Source: Halobacteriovorax sp. JY17
GTDB lineage: Bacteria; Bdellovibrionota; Bacteriovoracia; Bacteriovoracales; Bacteriovoracaceae
Assembly (NCBI RefSeq): GCF_002753895.1
Contig: NZ_NJER01000001.1
Span: 434,001 to 498,000 of the forward strand
Length of the DNA stretch: 64,000 nucleotides
Direction: 5' to 3'
The notes beneath the pieces were generated by a model. It saw only the letters and a program-made list of their open reading frames with translations. It was not told where the DNA came from and ran no database searches. The translations under genes and the position numbers were made by a program. Below, one piece after another: positions 1 through 10,464 of the stretch. How positions within the stretch are numbered: position 1 is the stretch's first letter; every line of letters begins with the position of its first letter.

Positions 1-1
1 A

Positions 2-1543
2 AAGCTTCTACCTCTTGATGTTCGTAAAGAATTTCTTGCTGAAATTAATAAAGGAAGAAAAGACGGTGATATTAAAGTAAATGTAAAAGGTGAGGTTAAC
101 CCTGCTGATAGATTTATTTTAAATGCTTATATGCAAAAGTATAATGGTGATTGGACTAAGGTTATGAACAATCACGTAAAAATTAAGAGATTAATTCTTT
201 CTGAAAAAGACAGAGTCGGAATTGGAACTTTTCAACCAAAAGATGAGAAGAACCAAGATTCAACTGAATTAACAGGGGATATTAATTATAGAAAGATTGC
301 TCAATACGGTTCGGATTCAGATCCAAGAGCATTTAACTTTGATGGTGAATTTAATATTTCTAATAGAGGTATTGTAGAATTTATCGAAATGCTAAAGCTT
401 GACGTAGCTTTCCTGTATGATCTTCTTGGTGCTTCTCAGGAGCACTCAATTAAGCCAAAGAAATTTGCACAGACTGATATTGATGAAGTTATTCTTGGTC
501 ATACGAATGAGCCAGAATTTAGAAAACTTCAAAATAATGAATTCATGGAAGCTCTTAGAGATAGAACTGTTAAGATTGACGTTCCTTATATCTCAAGACT
601 TAGCAATGAAGTTAAAATCTATGAAAGAGATTTTAATGCTGAGAAAATTCCCCACGTTCATATCGCGCCTCACACTCTTGAGATGGCCGCAATGTGGGCC
701 GTGCTTACAAGGCTTGAAGAGCCTAAGAAGGCAGACCTTACAAAGCTTCAAAAGTTAAAACTCTACAATGGTAAAACTCTTCCTGGCTATAACGAAGAGA
801 ACGTTAAAGAACTTAGAAAAGAAGCAGTAAGAGAAGGTCTTGAAGGTATTTCTCCAAGATATATTCAAGATAAACTTTCAAATGCACTTGTTAAATACGG
901 GCACACTGGTTCATTAAATCCATTTATGGTCTTTAACGAACTAGAGTCGGGATTAAAGCATCATGGATTAATTAATAGTGCTGATCAATTAGATCATTAT
1001 AAAGAAATGCTTGCTGTAACAAGACAAGAGTATGAAGACATCGTTAAAAATGATGTTCAAAAAGCTATTTGCCTTGATGAAAGCGCTATTGAAACTCTTT
1101 GTGCCAATTATATTGATAACGTTAAGGCCTATACTCAGAAAGAGAAAGTTCGTAACAAGTATACGAATAAGCTAGAGGATTCTGACGAGAGATTCATGAG
1201 AGGTATCGAAGAGAAAATTGATATTGCTGAATCAAGAAAAGATGACTTTAGACGTGAAATAATGAATTACATCGGTGCTCTTGCTATCGAAGGTAAGACA
1301 TTTGATTTTAAAATGAACGAAAGACTTCATAGAGCGCTTGAGTTGAAACTTTTTGAAGATCAGAAGGATTCAATTAAGCTATCTAGCATTGTCTCTAAGG
1401 TTGTTGATAAAGAAACACAAGAGAAGATAGAAGTTATCAAGTCTAGACTTATTAAAAGTTACGGTTACTGTGAAATCTCTGCGACAGATGCTCTAAACTA
1501 TGTTGCAAGTATTTTTGCTAAAGGTGACTCGGCTAAGTCATAG
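2..1543 (+). CDS. prkA: PrkA-family serine protein kinase, C-terminal part (5' end outside window)
   Basis: The reading frame is open from base 2, so the gene starts upstream of the window. About 513 residues are visible of a family that is usually near 640. The protein matches the PrkA/YeaG family: the highly conserved run [20 protein letters not shown], then [26 protein letters not shown] and LLGASQEH are all present. The family has an N-terminal AAA+ module (mostly missing here) and a C-terminal kinase-like domain. In enterobacteria it is linked to starvation and stationary-phase stress; in Bacillus it is linked to sporulation. The next two genes, yeaH-type and spoVR-type, are its usual partners, which supports a cytosolic stress-signalling unit. 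The substrate cannot be deduced here. The first internal ATG (131) is not the real start because conserved sequence continues upstream. Confidence 0.95.
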   Translation, partial: KLLPLDVRKEFLAEINKGRKDGDIKVNVKGEVNPADRFILNAYMQKYNGDWTKVMNNHVKIKRLILSEKDRVGIGTFQPKDEKNQDSTELTGDINYRKIAQYGSDSDPRAFNFDGEFNISNRGIVEFIEMLKLDVAFLYDLLGASQEHSIKPKKFAQTDIDEVILGHTNEPEFRKLQNNEFMEALRDRTVKIDVPYISRLSNEVKIYERDFNAEKIPHVHIAPHTLEMAAMWAVLTRLEEPKKADLTKLQKLKLYNGKTLPGYNEENVKELRKEAVREGLEGISPRYIQDKLSNALVKYGHTGSLNPFMVFNELESGLKHHGLINSADQLDHYKEMLAVTRQEYEDIVKNDVQKAICLDESAIETLCANYIDNVKAYTQKEKVRNKYTNKLEDSDERFMRGIEEKIDIAESRKDDFRREIMNYIGALAIEGKTFDFKMNERLHRALELKLFEDQKDSIKLSSIVSKVVDKETQEKIEVIKSRLIKSYGYCEISATDALNYVASIFAKGDSAKS

Positions 1544-1597
1544 CATAATAGCGAGCACAAACTCTGTGCTCGCATATTACTCCCAAAAGGAGATCTA

Positions 1598-2713
1598 ATG
1601 GATCACCCAGTCAAAAGAGATCATGCGCGATTTAGAAAAATAATTAAAGGTCGCATTCGTGATAATTTAAAGAAATATGTCTCCGGTGGAGAGATGCCTA
1701 TTCCTAAAGGAAAGGGTGTCTTCAAAGTTCCTATGCCTCAAATTGAAACTCCAAGATTTAAGTTTGGAGATAAGCAGCAAGGCGGAACTGGTCAAGGTGA
1801 TGGAGAACCTGGGGATCCAGTTGATGGGCAACAAGGTGACGGAAAGCCAGGACAGGGTGAAGTTGGAGATACAGAAGGAAATAAAGAACTTGAAGTAGAA
1901 CTAAGTGTTGAAGAGCTTGCAGCGATTCTTGGTGATGAACTTGAGCTTCCAAATATTGAACCTAAGGGAAAGAAGAGTTTAGAATCTACAACAAATAAGT
2001 ATTCTTCTATTGGAACAGTTGGTCCCGATTCATTAAAGCATTATAAGAGATCTTACCGTGAGGCCCTTAAGAGGCAAGTTGCTACGGGAACTTATGACAG
2101 TAAGAATCCTATAATCATTCCTATTAAAAGTGATATGCGCTACAGAAGCTCTAATACGACTGTTGAGTATGAGAATTCTGCGGTTGTTATCTATATGATG
2201 GACGTTTCAGGATCAATGGGTGATGAGCAAAAAGAAATTGTAAGAACAGAGAGCTTTTGGATAAACCTCTGGCTTAAGTCTCAGTATAAAGACATTGAGA
2301 TTCGCTATATCATTCACGACGCTACTGCCAAGGAAGTTGAAGAAGAAGTCTTCTTTAAAACTCGCGAGAGTGGGGGAACTCTTATTTCTTCTGCCTTAAA
2401 GCTTTGTCGTGAAATTATTCAAGAAGATTATAATTCAAGTGAATGGAATATTTATCCATTTCACTTTTCAGATGGTGACAATTGGTCAACAGACGATACC
2501 AAGCTTTGTTTAGAAATTTTGGATAAGGATATTTTACCAAACTCTAATGTGTTCTGTTATGGGCAAGTTGAAAGTCGCTATGGTTCTGGTCAATTTTATA
2601 AAGACCTGCACACTAAGTATGGAACTGATAATGAAAGCGTGATTCTTTCAAAGATTAAAAACAAAGATGCCATACTTGAGTCTATTAAAGATTTTTTAGG
2701 AAAGGGTAAGTAA
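1598..2713 (+). CDS. yeaH: YeaH/YhbH family (UPF0229, DUF444) protein with von Willebrand A-like domain
   Basis: 371 residues, somewhat shorter than enterobacterial YeaH (about 427). The N-terminus is basic ([22 protein letters not shown]), as in the family. A Gly/Gln/Asp-rich flexible linker lies at about residues 60-105. The C-terminal half has a von Willebrand A-type fold with the metal-site motif DVSGSM near residue 201 and later [13 protein letters not shown] and HFSDGDNW. An AAGGAG-type ribosome-binding site lies a few bases upstream of the ATG. The stop codon shares one base with the ATG of the spoVR-type gene, so the two are probably translationally coupled. In other bacteria this protein is co-transcribed with prkA and spoVR; its biochemical role is still poorly defined. 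Confidence 0.93.
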   Translation: MDHPVKRDHARFRKIIKGRIRDNLKKYVSGGEMPIPKGKGVFKVPMPQIETPRFKFGDKQQGGTGQGDGEPGDPVDGQQGDGKPGQGEVGDTEGNKELEVELSVEELAAILGDELELPNIEPKGKKSLESTTNKYSSIGTVGPDSLKHYKRSYREALKRQVATGTYDSKNPIIIPIKSDMRYRSSNTTVEYENSAVVIYMMDVSGSMGDEQKEIVRTESFWINLWLKSQYKDIEIRYIIHDATAKEVEEEVFFKTRESGGTLISSALKLCREIIQEDYNSSEWNIYPFHFSDGDNWSTDDTKLCLEILDKDILPNSNVFCYGQVESRYGSGQFYKDLHTKYGTDNESVILSKIKNKDAILESIKDFLGKGK

Positions 2714-4230
2714 TGAATAGATCAAAGCCTATTCAAGGTGAACTACTAAGACTTAAAGAAGAAATTGAACAATATGCGATTGATTACGGCTTAACGTATT
2801 ATCCCGTCGTATTTGAAGTTTGTAATTACGATACTATTTGTATTTTAGCCGCTCAGGGTGGTTTTCCTTCTAGATATCCTCATTGGAGATTTGGAATGGA
2901 GTATGATCAACTTTCAAAAGGAAATATTTACGGATTTCAAAAGATTTACGAACTCGTTATTAACACTGATCCTTGTTACGCTTACCTTCTAAGTTCAAAT
3001 AGAATAGTGGATCAAAAACTTGTTATGGCCCATGTTTATGGTCACGCGGATTTCTTTAAGAATAATGCTTGGTTTAGAACTACTGATAAGCGCATGATGG
3101 ACGTTATGGCCAATCATGGAACTAAGATCAGAAAGTATATGAACCGTTATGGGCAAGATAAAGTTGAAATTTTCATTGATGCGGTTAACTCCCTTGAGAA
3201 CCTCTTAGATGTTAATGTTCTCTTTGAAACAGCAGAAGTTGTAAGAAAGAGAGAAGAGCTTGAGAAAACTGCCCACGAAGAAGAGCTTCGAGAGGATGAT
3301 GACGACGACGTAAGATCGAAAGTTTTAAAATCCTATATGAAATCTAAAGCGAAGAACGAGCTCTCTCCAGAAGAAGTCGTTGTTCCAAATGAAAAATATG
3401 ATTTTAAGAAAATGGATGCCAATGTAAAAGGAACTAGAGATATCATGAAGTTTCTTATGCAGAATGCTCCAATTGAAGAGTGGCAATCTGATATTATTGG
3501 TTGCTTAAGAGAAGAGGCCTATTACTTTCTTCCTCAGAGAATGACTAAAATTATGAATGAGGGGTGGGCAAGTTACTGGCACTCAAAAATAATGACAAAT
3601 AAGGCGCTTAAATCTTCAGAGATTATTGATTTCGCAGATGTTCACTCGGGTGTTATGGCCATGAGTCCAAAGAGTATTAACCCATATAAAATTGGAATTG
3701 AACTCTTTAGAGATATTGAGCACCGCTGGGACACTGGGAAGTTTGGGAAAGAGTATCTCGAATGTACAGATATGAAGAAGAAAGAGTCATGGGATATGAA
3801 ATTAGGACTTGGAAGAGAGAAAATCTTTGAAGTTAGAAAATCTCACAATGATATTACTTTCTTGGACGAATACTTTACTGAGGAATTTTGTCAGAGACAG
3901 CAGATTTTTACTTATAAATTTAACCCTAGAACGGGTCGTAATGAAATTGATACGAGGGACTTCCAAGGTATTAAGCAAAAGCTTCTGCAACAGCTTACTA
4001 ACTTTGGACAGCCTCTGATTGAAATTGAATCGAGCAATTATAATAACCGCGGTGAAATGCTCTTGCGCCATGTTCATCAAGGGGTTGACCTAGACTTAAG
4101 CTTTGCTGCAGATACGATGAAGAATATCTTTCTAATTTGGAAACGTCCTGTAAATATTGCGACAGTTACTGAAGAAAAGGAATATATCTACGTTTATGAC
4201 GGAGAAAGTTTTAAGCCGGTAAAAAGCTAA
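2713..4230 (+). CDS. SpoVR family protein
   Basis: 505 residues, the usual SpoVR/YcgB length. Recognisable family features are YYPVVFEVCNYDTICILAAQGGFPSRYPHWRFGMEY-type sequence near residues 25-65, MAHVYGHADFFKNNAWF at about 109-125, and MNEGWASYWHSKIM near residue 280. The conserved His and Glu positions suggest a metal-binding hydrolase-like fold, but no enzymatic activity is established for the family. It is the third gene of the prkA-yeaH-spoVR operon and begins one base inside the yeaH stop codon. A short acidic run (EDDDDDV) sits near residue 195. SpoVR is needed for spore cortex formation in Bacillus. In a non-sporing lineage like this one, a role in general stress or dormancy is more likely (inference). 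Confidence 0.95.
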   Translation: MNRSKPIQGELLRLKEEIEQYAIDYGLTYYPVVFEVCNYDTICILAAQGGFPSRYPHWRFGMEYDQLSKGNIYGFQKIYELVINTDPCYAYLLSSNRIVDQKLVMAHVYGHADFFKNNAWFRTTDKRMMDVMANHGTKIRKYMNRYGQDKVEIFIDAVNSLENLLDVNVLFETAEVVRKREELEKTAHEEELREDDDDDVRSKVLKSYMKSKAKNELSPEEVVVPNEKYDFKKMDANVKGTRDIMKFLMQNAPIEEWQSDIIGCLREEAYYFLPQRMTKIMNEGWASYWHSKIMTNKALKSSEIIDFADVHSGVMAMSPKSINPYKIGIELFRDIEHRWDTGKFGKEYLECTDMKKKESWDMKLGLGREKIFEVRKSHNDITFLDEYFTEEFCQRQQIFTYKFNPRTGRNEIDTRDFQGIKQKLLQQLTNFGQPLIEIESSNYNNRGEMLLRHVHQGVDLDLSFAADTMKNIFLIWKRPVNIATVTEEKEYIYVYDGESFKPVKS

Positions 4231-4256
4231 TCTTTATTGACGACAATACATGTTTA

Positions 4257-4288
4257 GAGGAAAATAGTTGTAATTCAACTCTTTCCTC
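4257..4288 (+). terminator. Hairpin between the spoVR-type and FecR-type genes
   Basis: GAGGAAA pairs with TTTCCTC, and inside it AGTTG pairs with CAACT around a TAATT loop, with a small asymmetric internal bulge. There is no U-run after it, so it is not a textbook intrinsic terminator. It sits 27 bases after the spoVR-type stop and ends 12 bases before the next ATG, so it could stabilise an mRNA end or lower translation of the next gene. Confidence 0.4.
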
Positions 4289-4300
4289 GGAATATGTCTA

Positions 4301-6142
4301 ATGATTAAGAAATATCTATTTGCACTTCTTTTACTTATTACAAGTCCTTCTTTTGCTAATACTAAAATAGCCACTGTTTCAAAGATTAGAGGGAAAGTTT
4401 CAGTTCTCTCTCCTGGAGATCATGAAGCGCATATTTTAAAGTTGAATGATGAATTAAGAGAAGACGCTTCAATAGTTACCTACGAGGGAGCTTTTGTTAG
4501 AATTCAGTTTAACGATGGTTCAAGTACATCTCTAGGGCCAAAGAGTAAGTTAATTGTTACCAAAATGGATGAGAAAGGCTCTGGAATTATTACTCTTCTT
4601 AAAGGCCAGCTTAGGTCTAAAATAATTCGCGAAAATAATGAGGCTAAGAAACACAAATTTCTAATTAGAACAAAGAGTGCAGCTCTTGGAGTTCGTGGAA
4701 CTGAATTTCAAACAATCTATAATCCAGAAAATAATATTACAAACCTTCTTACTTATGAAGGAGAAGTCGCAATCTCTAAAGGTGAGCATAAAATTTTGTC
4801 GGGGAGAGATTATACTGAAAGAGTAAAGGCCTTATCATCAAATAAATTAAGCCGTTCTCAGAAACATAGGCTTAAGAAGAAGTTAGTTGATGTGGTAGAA
4901 AACTCTCTAGAGTCTGATAAGGCCGTCGTTGTGAAAGGGGGACAGTTCTCAAGTTCTGTTGGTGGTGTGGAAGGAGTTACTCTTCCTGTGAATATTTCTC
5001 CTAAGCAATTAGATACTCTCTATGCAAATACTGAGCTTGTGCAGAAAGTAAATACGTCACAGAGTAGTGTCGTCACTACAGATAATAAAGCGTCTTCATT
5101 GAAGATTATTCCTCAAGAAGCTCCTAAAGAAGGTGTTTATGATAAGACTAATGCTAGGTATGCACAAAAATCTGGTGGCTTTATCGATCTAAACTCAGGG
5201 TTATATATTCCACCAGCAGGAAATGCTATTTTCTCACAAAGGCAAGGTGTCTACATCGCAAGTAATGTTGGAGGAGTTGATTCTCAAACAGGGCAATATG
5301 TCGCCCCAGAAGGTTTGGTACTAGATGCCAGGAAGGGGTTTCTCGCAAGGAATTCAGCATCAAAGGATAAGTTGCAAGAGAGAGTGGCGATGGCAAAGGG
5401 ACTTAATGATGTAATTGATAAGGATGTTGTCATTAGAGACTTTGAAGCGGGTGTTCCTGATAAGTACTACACACAATTAGAGCTTTTTACAAAGGATTCA
5501 ATTTCTCTAAAGCTAAGTTCAATCTCTAATACAATTGATCATTCAAATAGTGCAACTACTAATAGCAGAAGTATAAAGGAGACGGGAAAAGGTTTCTCAC
5601 TCATGTGGAATCATTCTTCAGGTGGAAAGTGGCAACCTGTCACCAATTTTCACTATAAGAATATTCGCTTTTCTGGAAGCGAACTAGGGGAGTTCTCTCA
5701 GGGAAGTTCAAGTCTATTTGGTATGGACGTAGGTATGCGAAGGTTTCTCTCTGAGAGAATTAACTTCAGTGCGATTCTAAAATTAAAGCAAAATTATTAT
5801 ACGTCGGCTTCAAACACTCTTGTCTATAGATTACAGAAGTCGACATTCACTAATCTTGAAATTGGTGGGCAGTACTTTATTATAAAGTCGAAGAGATTTG
5901 ATGTTGATTTAAATGCGGCCTTCGCCTTTGTTCCAAGTAAGACTGCTAGAGATGTTGAAATTGATAGTTCTACTTTGTTAACTCTTGGTGGTGGATTTAG
6001 GTATTGGTTGAGTCGTGGCACATGGATGAAACTAGGGCTTGAAAGTCAAAGTACCAGTTTTGATATTTCATCAAGTAATTATACAGCTACTGACGACAAT
6101 TCAATATTTGAAGTGGCCCTAGAGTTTGGATTTGTTCTCTAG
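4301..6142 (+). CDS. Exported FecR-domain protein with C-terminal beta-barrel-like region
   Basis: 613 residues. A cleavable signal peptide ends at about SFA-N. A FecR-type domain follows (about 25-155), with the typical stretch TKSAALGVRGTEF near residue 125. A linker region at about 280-350 holds two similar units, GGFIDLNSGLYIPPAG and GGVDSQTGQYVAPEG. The last 200 residues alternate hydrophobic and polar residues and end in FEVALEFGFVL, which looks like an outer-membrane beta-barrel or surface beta-domain. FecR domains of this type often act as periplasmic sensors or peptidoglycan-proximal beta modules rather than as true FecR regulators, and no sigma factor is adjacent. The 3' end overlaps the convergent next gene by four bases. 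The function is not known. Confidence 0.75.
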   Translation: MIKKYLFALLLLITSPSFANTKIATVSKIRGKVSVLSPGDHEAHILKLNDELREDASIVTYEGAFVRIQFNDGSSTSLGPKSKLIVTKMDEKGSGIITLLKGQLRSKIIRENNEAKKHKFLIRTKSAALGVRGTEFQTIYNPENNITNLLTYEGEVAISKGEHKILSGRDYTERVKALSSNKLSRSQKHRLKKKLVDVVENSLESDKAVVVKGGQFSSSVGGVEGVTLPVNISPKQLDTLYANTELVQKVNTSQSSVVTTDNKASSLKIIPQEAPKEGVYDKTNARYAQKSGGFIDLNSGLYIPPAGNAIFSQRQGVYIASNVGGVDSQTGQYVAPEGLVLDARKGFLARNSASKDKLQERVAMAKGLNDVIDKDVVIRDFEAGVPDKYYTQLELFTKDSISLKLSSISNTIDHSNSATTNSRSIKETGKGFSLMWNHSSGGKWQPVTNFHYKNIRFSGSELGEFSQGSSSLFGMDVGMRRFLSERINFSAILKLKQNYYTSASNTLVYRLQKSTFTNLEIGGQYFIIKSKRFDVDLNAAFAFVPSKTARDVEIDSSTLLTLGGGFRYWLSRGTWMKLGLESQSTSFDISSSNYTATDDNSIFEVALEFGFVL

Positions 6143-7560
6143 TCATCTTGACCCGGAGTAATTCTTACCAGCTCGCTATCGAGTTCTTCAATATCCCTCT
6201 GATCAACAGTGGGGAGTTCTTGAATGGGTTTCATATCTCCGAGAGACTTTAAGCTTTCAATTGAGTCAGCTCCCTCGTTAAGAATCGCTTCATCTCTTTC
6301 GAGGGTTTGACCAAGATTTTCCCAAGTCATTGTTTGCATGAGTATCCAACAGGCGAGACCGTCCATTGCACGACAAGCATAGTTTGAATACTGAATAAGC
6401 TGCTCTTGATTGTGTGCGCGAAGTCCGTTGTAGAACATTAATTGGTTGAGCTCAAATGGCATCTTCTCTTTATAGAGAATATTTAAAACATCCAATTGTT
6501 TCTGTGTTTCTCTAAATTTTTCTTGGCGCAGTTTAAAGAGTGTATGAAGAGTTAACTTCTTTCTCTCAGGCAGCGACTTCTTAATTAGCCTCTCTAAAAG
6601 TGTATTACCCTCTTCCCACTGTCCTAGAATCCATACGAGTGGAAGAGACCTTTCAATAGCGTTAAGAGAGTTCTTCTTTTTCTTAAGCGCCAATTTATAA
6701 TGCCCAAAAGCAAGTTCATACTTACTTCTTGAGAGATTGTAATTGCCTTTCATATTCTCTGAGTTTGGAGTTTCAATATCTTCAATGAAGCTCATTGCTT
6801 TTTCTTCATCTCCGGTTCTAAAGTAGAGTAGCCCTATGAGCTCTCTCGTTCTCTTTGATTTATAATAATCTTCAGGAATTGATTTTATTAACTTTAAGAT
6901 CAGATGTTCTTTATTTAAATAGATTCCTGTTTTTAACCAAATTCTTAAGAACTCTTGGCTTTGGAGAACGTACTGAGTGTCAGCGAATGAGCTACCTTTA
7001 AAGGACTCTTCTCTCGCAAATTTCAATCTAAATATCGTGTTAAGCCAGTAGTGGTCAGTCTCCGAATATTTGAAGGTAACTCTGAGACAACTATCAAACT
7101 CTCGGTAGAGGCCTTCTGTGATATTGAGTGCCATCATATTGATAATTTTTAGAATGCAAGTTTTCTCATAGTAGACATTTTCATTGAGAGCAACACTGTT
7201 TAGCGCCTCTAGAGACTTTTCATAGTCATCTGTGATGAAATTGATTAGGGCGAGGTATCTAGCTTTAATATATTTAATTGTCTTATTATTGTTATCCTCT
7301 AACTTATTTAGGTAATATTTTGCAGCATCAACGTCGCCACCAATAATTAGTTGCTTCACTCGTCTTAGCAAGACGAGATCATTTCTTCTTTTGGAAACGA
7401 GATTTCTTTGGTTGATTTCATCAACTTCTAGAGTGTCTAGAAGCTCCCAATCTGTTTCTAGCTCTTTAAGGTTGGACATATTAATAGCTAGCGGAGCATT
7501 TTGAGCAAACGCGGGAGTTGTAAACTGTATGAAAATAGTCAGAAATATTAATGTTTTCAT
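6139..7560 (-). CDS. Exported alpha-helical (TPR-like) protein of unknown function
   Basis: 473 residues with a signal peptide (MKTLIFLTIFIQFTTPAFA, cleavage after AFA). The mature part is almost entirely helical. Repeated A/L/Y spacing such as GDVDAAKYYLNKLED, TGDEEKAMSFIEDIE and YELAFGHYKLALKKK suggests degenerate TPR-type helical hairpins, so a periplasmic scaffold or protein-interaction role is plausible. It is convergent with the FecR-type gene (four-base overlap) and divergent from the 7622 gene, with which it shares a 61-base promoter region. I do not recognise a named family. Confidence 0.7.
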   Translation of the reverse strand: MKTLIFLTIFIQFTTPAFAQNAPLAINMSNLKELETDWELLDTLEVDEINQRNLVSKRRNDLVLLRRVKQLIIGGDVDAAKYYLNKLEDNNNKTIKYIKARYLALINFITDDYEKSLEALNSVALNENVYYEKTCILKIINMMALNITEGLYREFDSCLRVTFKYSETDHYWLNTIFRLKFAREESFKGSSFADTQYVLQSQEFLRIWLKTGIYLNKEHLILKLIKSIPEDYYKSKRTRELIGLLYFRTGDEEKAMSFIEDIETPNSENMKGNYNLSRSKYELAFGHYKLALKKKKNSLNAIERSLPLVWILGQWEEGNTLLERLIKKSLPERKKLTLHTLFKLRQEKFRETQKQLDVLNILYKEKMPFELNQLMFYNGLRAHNQEQLIQYSNYACRAMDGLACWILMQTMTWENLGQTLERDEAILNEGADSIESLKSLGDMKPIQELPTVDQRDIEELDSELVRITPGQDD

Positions 7561-7621
7561 ATAGTTAATATTTCGGGAGAAAAGACCGATATCTTAAGTA
7601 GAAATCAAAAATAGGTGCTTT

Positions 7622-9313
7622 ATGGTCAAGGAATGGATCATTTTTCTTATATTCTTACTAAGCTTGCAAGCTAAGGCGTTGGTGCCTCTTGAGAGTATCC
7701 TCTTGGGAGATTTTGAAGATAAGTATTCCAAAGAATCAGCAGACCCATTTGATTATCTCTTCTTAAAAAAAGTAGAACTGCCGGGGAAAATTTCTGAAAA
7801 AAGAGATTTAACTATCTATAGAGGCTACTACGAAGAGGGGATAAATCTCCAAAAGTCTTGTCGAGCTGATTATCAACTCTCATATCCAACTTCATGGCAA
7901 GAAGATCAAGTTAAGCGCAGTATTTTTGCGACACTTCAGTATATAGGGCTTGATATTTCTATTAGAGCAATTCCAAAGTACGCTAAGTATTTTGAGTTCT
8001 CTAGAGATGAGTATAGTAACCTTGTGGAAAATATTGTTGGAAATTATTGCTCAAAGAATTTAAGTATTATTAGTATTAAACAATTAAAGAGAAATTTTCT
8101 AAGCAAGTTTGATAATGAAAATACATTCGAACTTCCCGATGTCTCAAAGAACTCTTTGTTTCCAGAAAAACTTACAACTATTGCAACTCAAGATGATGTT
8201 AGAGAGAGGGAGTTTGTAAAAACTATTGATCTCTTTAAGTCTTTTTGCAGTTGGGGGGGAGATGTTGATAACTTAAGACTATTAGTTCCTTTCTTAAAGA
8301 ATCCTGTTATTTATGCTTCACTAATAAGACAACTTACTAATGAGAAGTTAGAGTGGAATAGAAATTCGAGGGACGTGTTTAAAATAAGAAATCAAAAAAC
8401 GGTTCAAGTTCTCTGCGAAGGATTAATATGTAGAAAATCTAATTCGATTGAGTTTAATAAGAAGTTTCCAACTTCTGTTGGACATAAGTCATTTGATGAC
8501 GATCTCTCTCGTTTATATTGTAAAGAGGCGAGGGACTATCAATACCTAATAAAAGGCCAGGCTCCTAAAATTTCTTCCATGATTAAGAAAATGACCTTTG
8601 ATGAAGAGAACCTTCTCATCTCACAATTTATCGCCTTACAGACGGGTGTACCTGCATTCTTTGTGAGAGCGAATAACTTCTCGTCAGCAAAGGAATTTCT
8701 TAGGGCAAGTGTTGACAAGACGTGGGACGATTGGGCGATGAATCAAGTGGATAAGTTTAAAGGTGAAGTTTACTTCGAAGAACCTCTTACAATGGAGCTC
8801 GTCGACCGCTCCCTTTATTATAAGAATTATCTTCCTGAATTTAAAGTTCTCTTTGATGTAAATTTAGGAGAGTTAGATAGAACGAACCAAATTGTTGGTA
8901 AGATAACGACTCACTTTAACTTAAATTTTTCACGTAAGTTTCTTCGTTGGGCAAGGCTTGAATATATCAATTTAGACCCAAGAGATGAAAAGAGAAAAGA
9001 AGAATTATTTTATAAAATGAAAATTAGAATAGCTCCTATCGTTAAAGATATTCGCACTAAATTTCCAACTCCTCCTTGGGATGGAGACTTAGATGTCATT
9101 ATTAGAAATGAAATTTTAGAACAGATTTCTAAATTTAGAGGTGGATTTTTTGATGAAGATGAGGCCGGAATGATGAAAATTCCTGTCATTATTAGTTTTG
9201 CTCCTTACGCTTTAAAGTACCTGCGTTATGAATATAATGTTGAACAAAATCAGAAAAAATCTAAACGAGATGAAAAGTTGTTTAAGCTAAATAGTATGGA
9301 AAATAAGCCTTGA
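7622..9313 (+). CDS. Exported protein of unknown function
   Basis: 563 residues beginning with a hydrophobic signal sequence (WIIFLIFLLSLQAKALV). The body is charged and mixed alpha/beta, with a few cysteines (CRADYQLSYP, NYCSKNLS, CSWGGDVDNL, LCEGLICRKS) that could form disulphides in the periplasm. No catalytic motif or named domain was recognised. It lies 61 bases from the divergent TPR-like gene and 37 bases before the sigma-factor gene, so read-through into the sigma gene is possible. It is probably a lineage-specific envelope protein (inference). Confidence 0.65.
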   Translation: MVKEWIIFLIFLLSLQAKALVPLESILLGDFEDKYSKESADPFDYLFLKKVELPGKISEKRDLTIYRGYYEEGINLQKSCRADYQLSYPTSWQEDQVKRSIFATLQYIGLDISIRAIPKYAKYFEFSRDEYSNLVENIVGNYCSKNLSIISIKQLKRNFLSKFDNENTFELPDVSKNSLFPEKLTTIATQDDVREREFVKTIDLFKSFCSWGGDVDNLRLLVPFLKNPVIYASLIRQLTNEKLEWNRNSRDVFKIRNQKTVQVLCEGLICRKSNSIEFNKKFPTSVGHKSFDDDLSRLYCKEARDYQYLIKGQAPKISSMIKKMTFDEENLLISQFIALQTGVPAFFVRANNFSSAKEFLRASVDKTWDDWAMNQVDKFKGEVYFEEPLTMELVDRSLYYKNYLPEFKVLFDVNLGELDRTNQIVGKITTHFNLNFSRKFLRWARLEYINLDPRDEKRKEELFYKMKIRIAPIVKDIRTKFPTPPWDGDLDVIIRNEILEQISKFRGGFFDEDEAGMMKIPVIISFAPYALKYLRYEYNVEQNQKKSKRDEKLFKLNSMENKP

Positions 9314-9350
9314 TTGTGTTATAAAGTCCCAAAACTTAAATAGCGAAAAT

Positions 9351-10382
9351 ATGACAAAGAAAAACCAAGACGATATTCAAAAATCTCCTTCTTCAATTGA
9401 AGTTCTTGATACTGAGGATCTCCTTAGCGAATCCGACAGAAAGACTCTTGCAGATATCGAAATAAGCCTTACTTCTCCAACTTCAGAATCTAGAGAATAT
9501 CTTCCCGTAATCACGCCGGGCTCTGATATTGTTCGCTATGATTCAAAAGTTGGAGATCCATTAAGCGCCTATTTAAAAGAAATTGCAAAGTATGATCTTC
9601 TAACGATTGAAGAAGAGCAGGAGTTGACGAAGAGATTAGTTGAAACTGGCGATATTGAAGTGGCCAAGAAACTTGTGGCCGCAAATCTTAGACTCGTCGT
9701 AAAAATTGCCATGGAGTATAGAAGCTCTTTTCAAAATGTCATGGATCTTATTCAAGAGGGAAATATTGGTTTAATGAAAGCCGTTTCAAAATACGATCCT
9801 GATAAAGGCGCTAAGCTTTCTTACTACGCGAGCTGGTGGATTAAATCCTATATCTTAAAATATATTTTAGATAACTTTCGTCTAGTGAAAATTGGAACAA
9901 CCAACGAACAGAAGAAACTCTTTTACAATCTTTTAAAAGAAAAAGATAAATTAGCAAAACAAGGAATAGAGCCTGGTCATAAATTGCTCTCAGAAAATCT
10001 TGGAGTCTCCGAAAAAGCGGTCGCTTTGATGGATCAGAGATTATCTAGTTCAGGTAGCGAGCTTAGCTTAGATACTCCACTGGGTCACGATAGTAGCTCT
10101 GGGGTCTTATCGGATCTTTTAGAAGATGAGGGTGAGGGTGATATCTCTGAAAAAATTGCAGACGCCCAAGGGTTGGAGTTATTGCAAGATAACTTAAAAG
10201 ACTTTGTCTCTGGCCTTAAAGAAAGGGATAGAGATATCTTTAAAAAACGACTACTTAGCGAGGTTCCTCCATCGCTTCAAAATATTGCTGATGAATACGG
10301 TGTGTCAAGAGAACGTATTCGGCAGATAGAAGAGCGACTCCTAAAGAATTTAAAGGTTTACATGTCTGAGTTTATCAGATAA
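9351..10382 (+). CDS. rpoH: RNA polymerase sigma factor, RpoH (sigma-32)-like
   Basis: 343 residues of a sigma-70 family factor. Region 1.2 is DPLSAYLKEIAKYDLLTIEEE. Region 2 is VAANLRLVVKIAMEYR, MDLIQEGNIGLMKAV and KLSYYASWWIKSYI. An RpoH-box-like motif follows, NEQKKLFYNLLKEKDKL. Region 4 ends with a helix-turn-helix, LQNIADEYGVSRERIRQIEERLL. The N-terminal 55 residues are an extra polar extension. The RpoH box favours a heat-shock type factor, and a sigma-32-like promoter is present upstream of the clpB-type gene at 38812. Upstream of the ATG there is only a weak purine tract, so translation may be inefficient or controlled. Confidence 0.85.
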   Translation: MTKKNQDDIQKSPSSIEVLDTEDLLSESDRKTLADIEISLTSPTSESREYLPVITPGSDIVRYDSKVGDPLSAYLKEIAKYDLLTIEEEQELTKRLVETGDIEVAKKLVAANLRLVVKIAMEYRSSFQNVMDLIQEGNIGLMKAVSKYDPDKGAKLSYYASWWIKSYILKYILDNFRLVKIGTTNEQKKLFYNLLKEKDKLAKQGIEPGHKLLSENLGVSEKAVALMDQRLSSSGSELSLDTPLGHDSSSGVLSDLLEDEGEGDISEKIADAQGLELLQDNLKDFVSGLKERDRDIFKKRLLSEVPPSLQNIADEYGVSRERIRQIEERLLKNLKVYMSEFIR

Positions 10383-10464
10383 ATTGCGCCAATAAGTTTA
10401 TATATCCTTCGACTCGGTTTCAATAATAACATTGCTACTTGGTTTTAGGTGATTTGGAGATTTT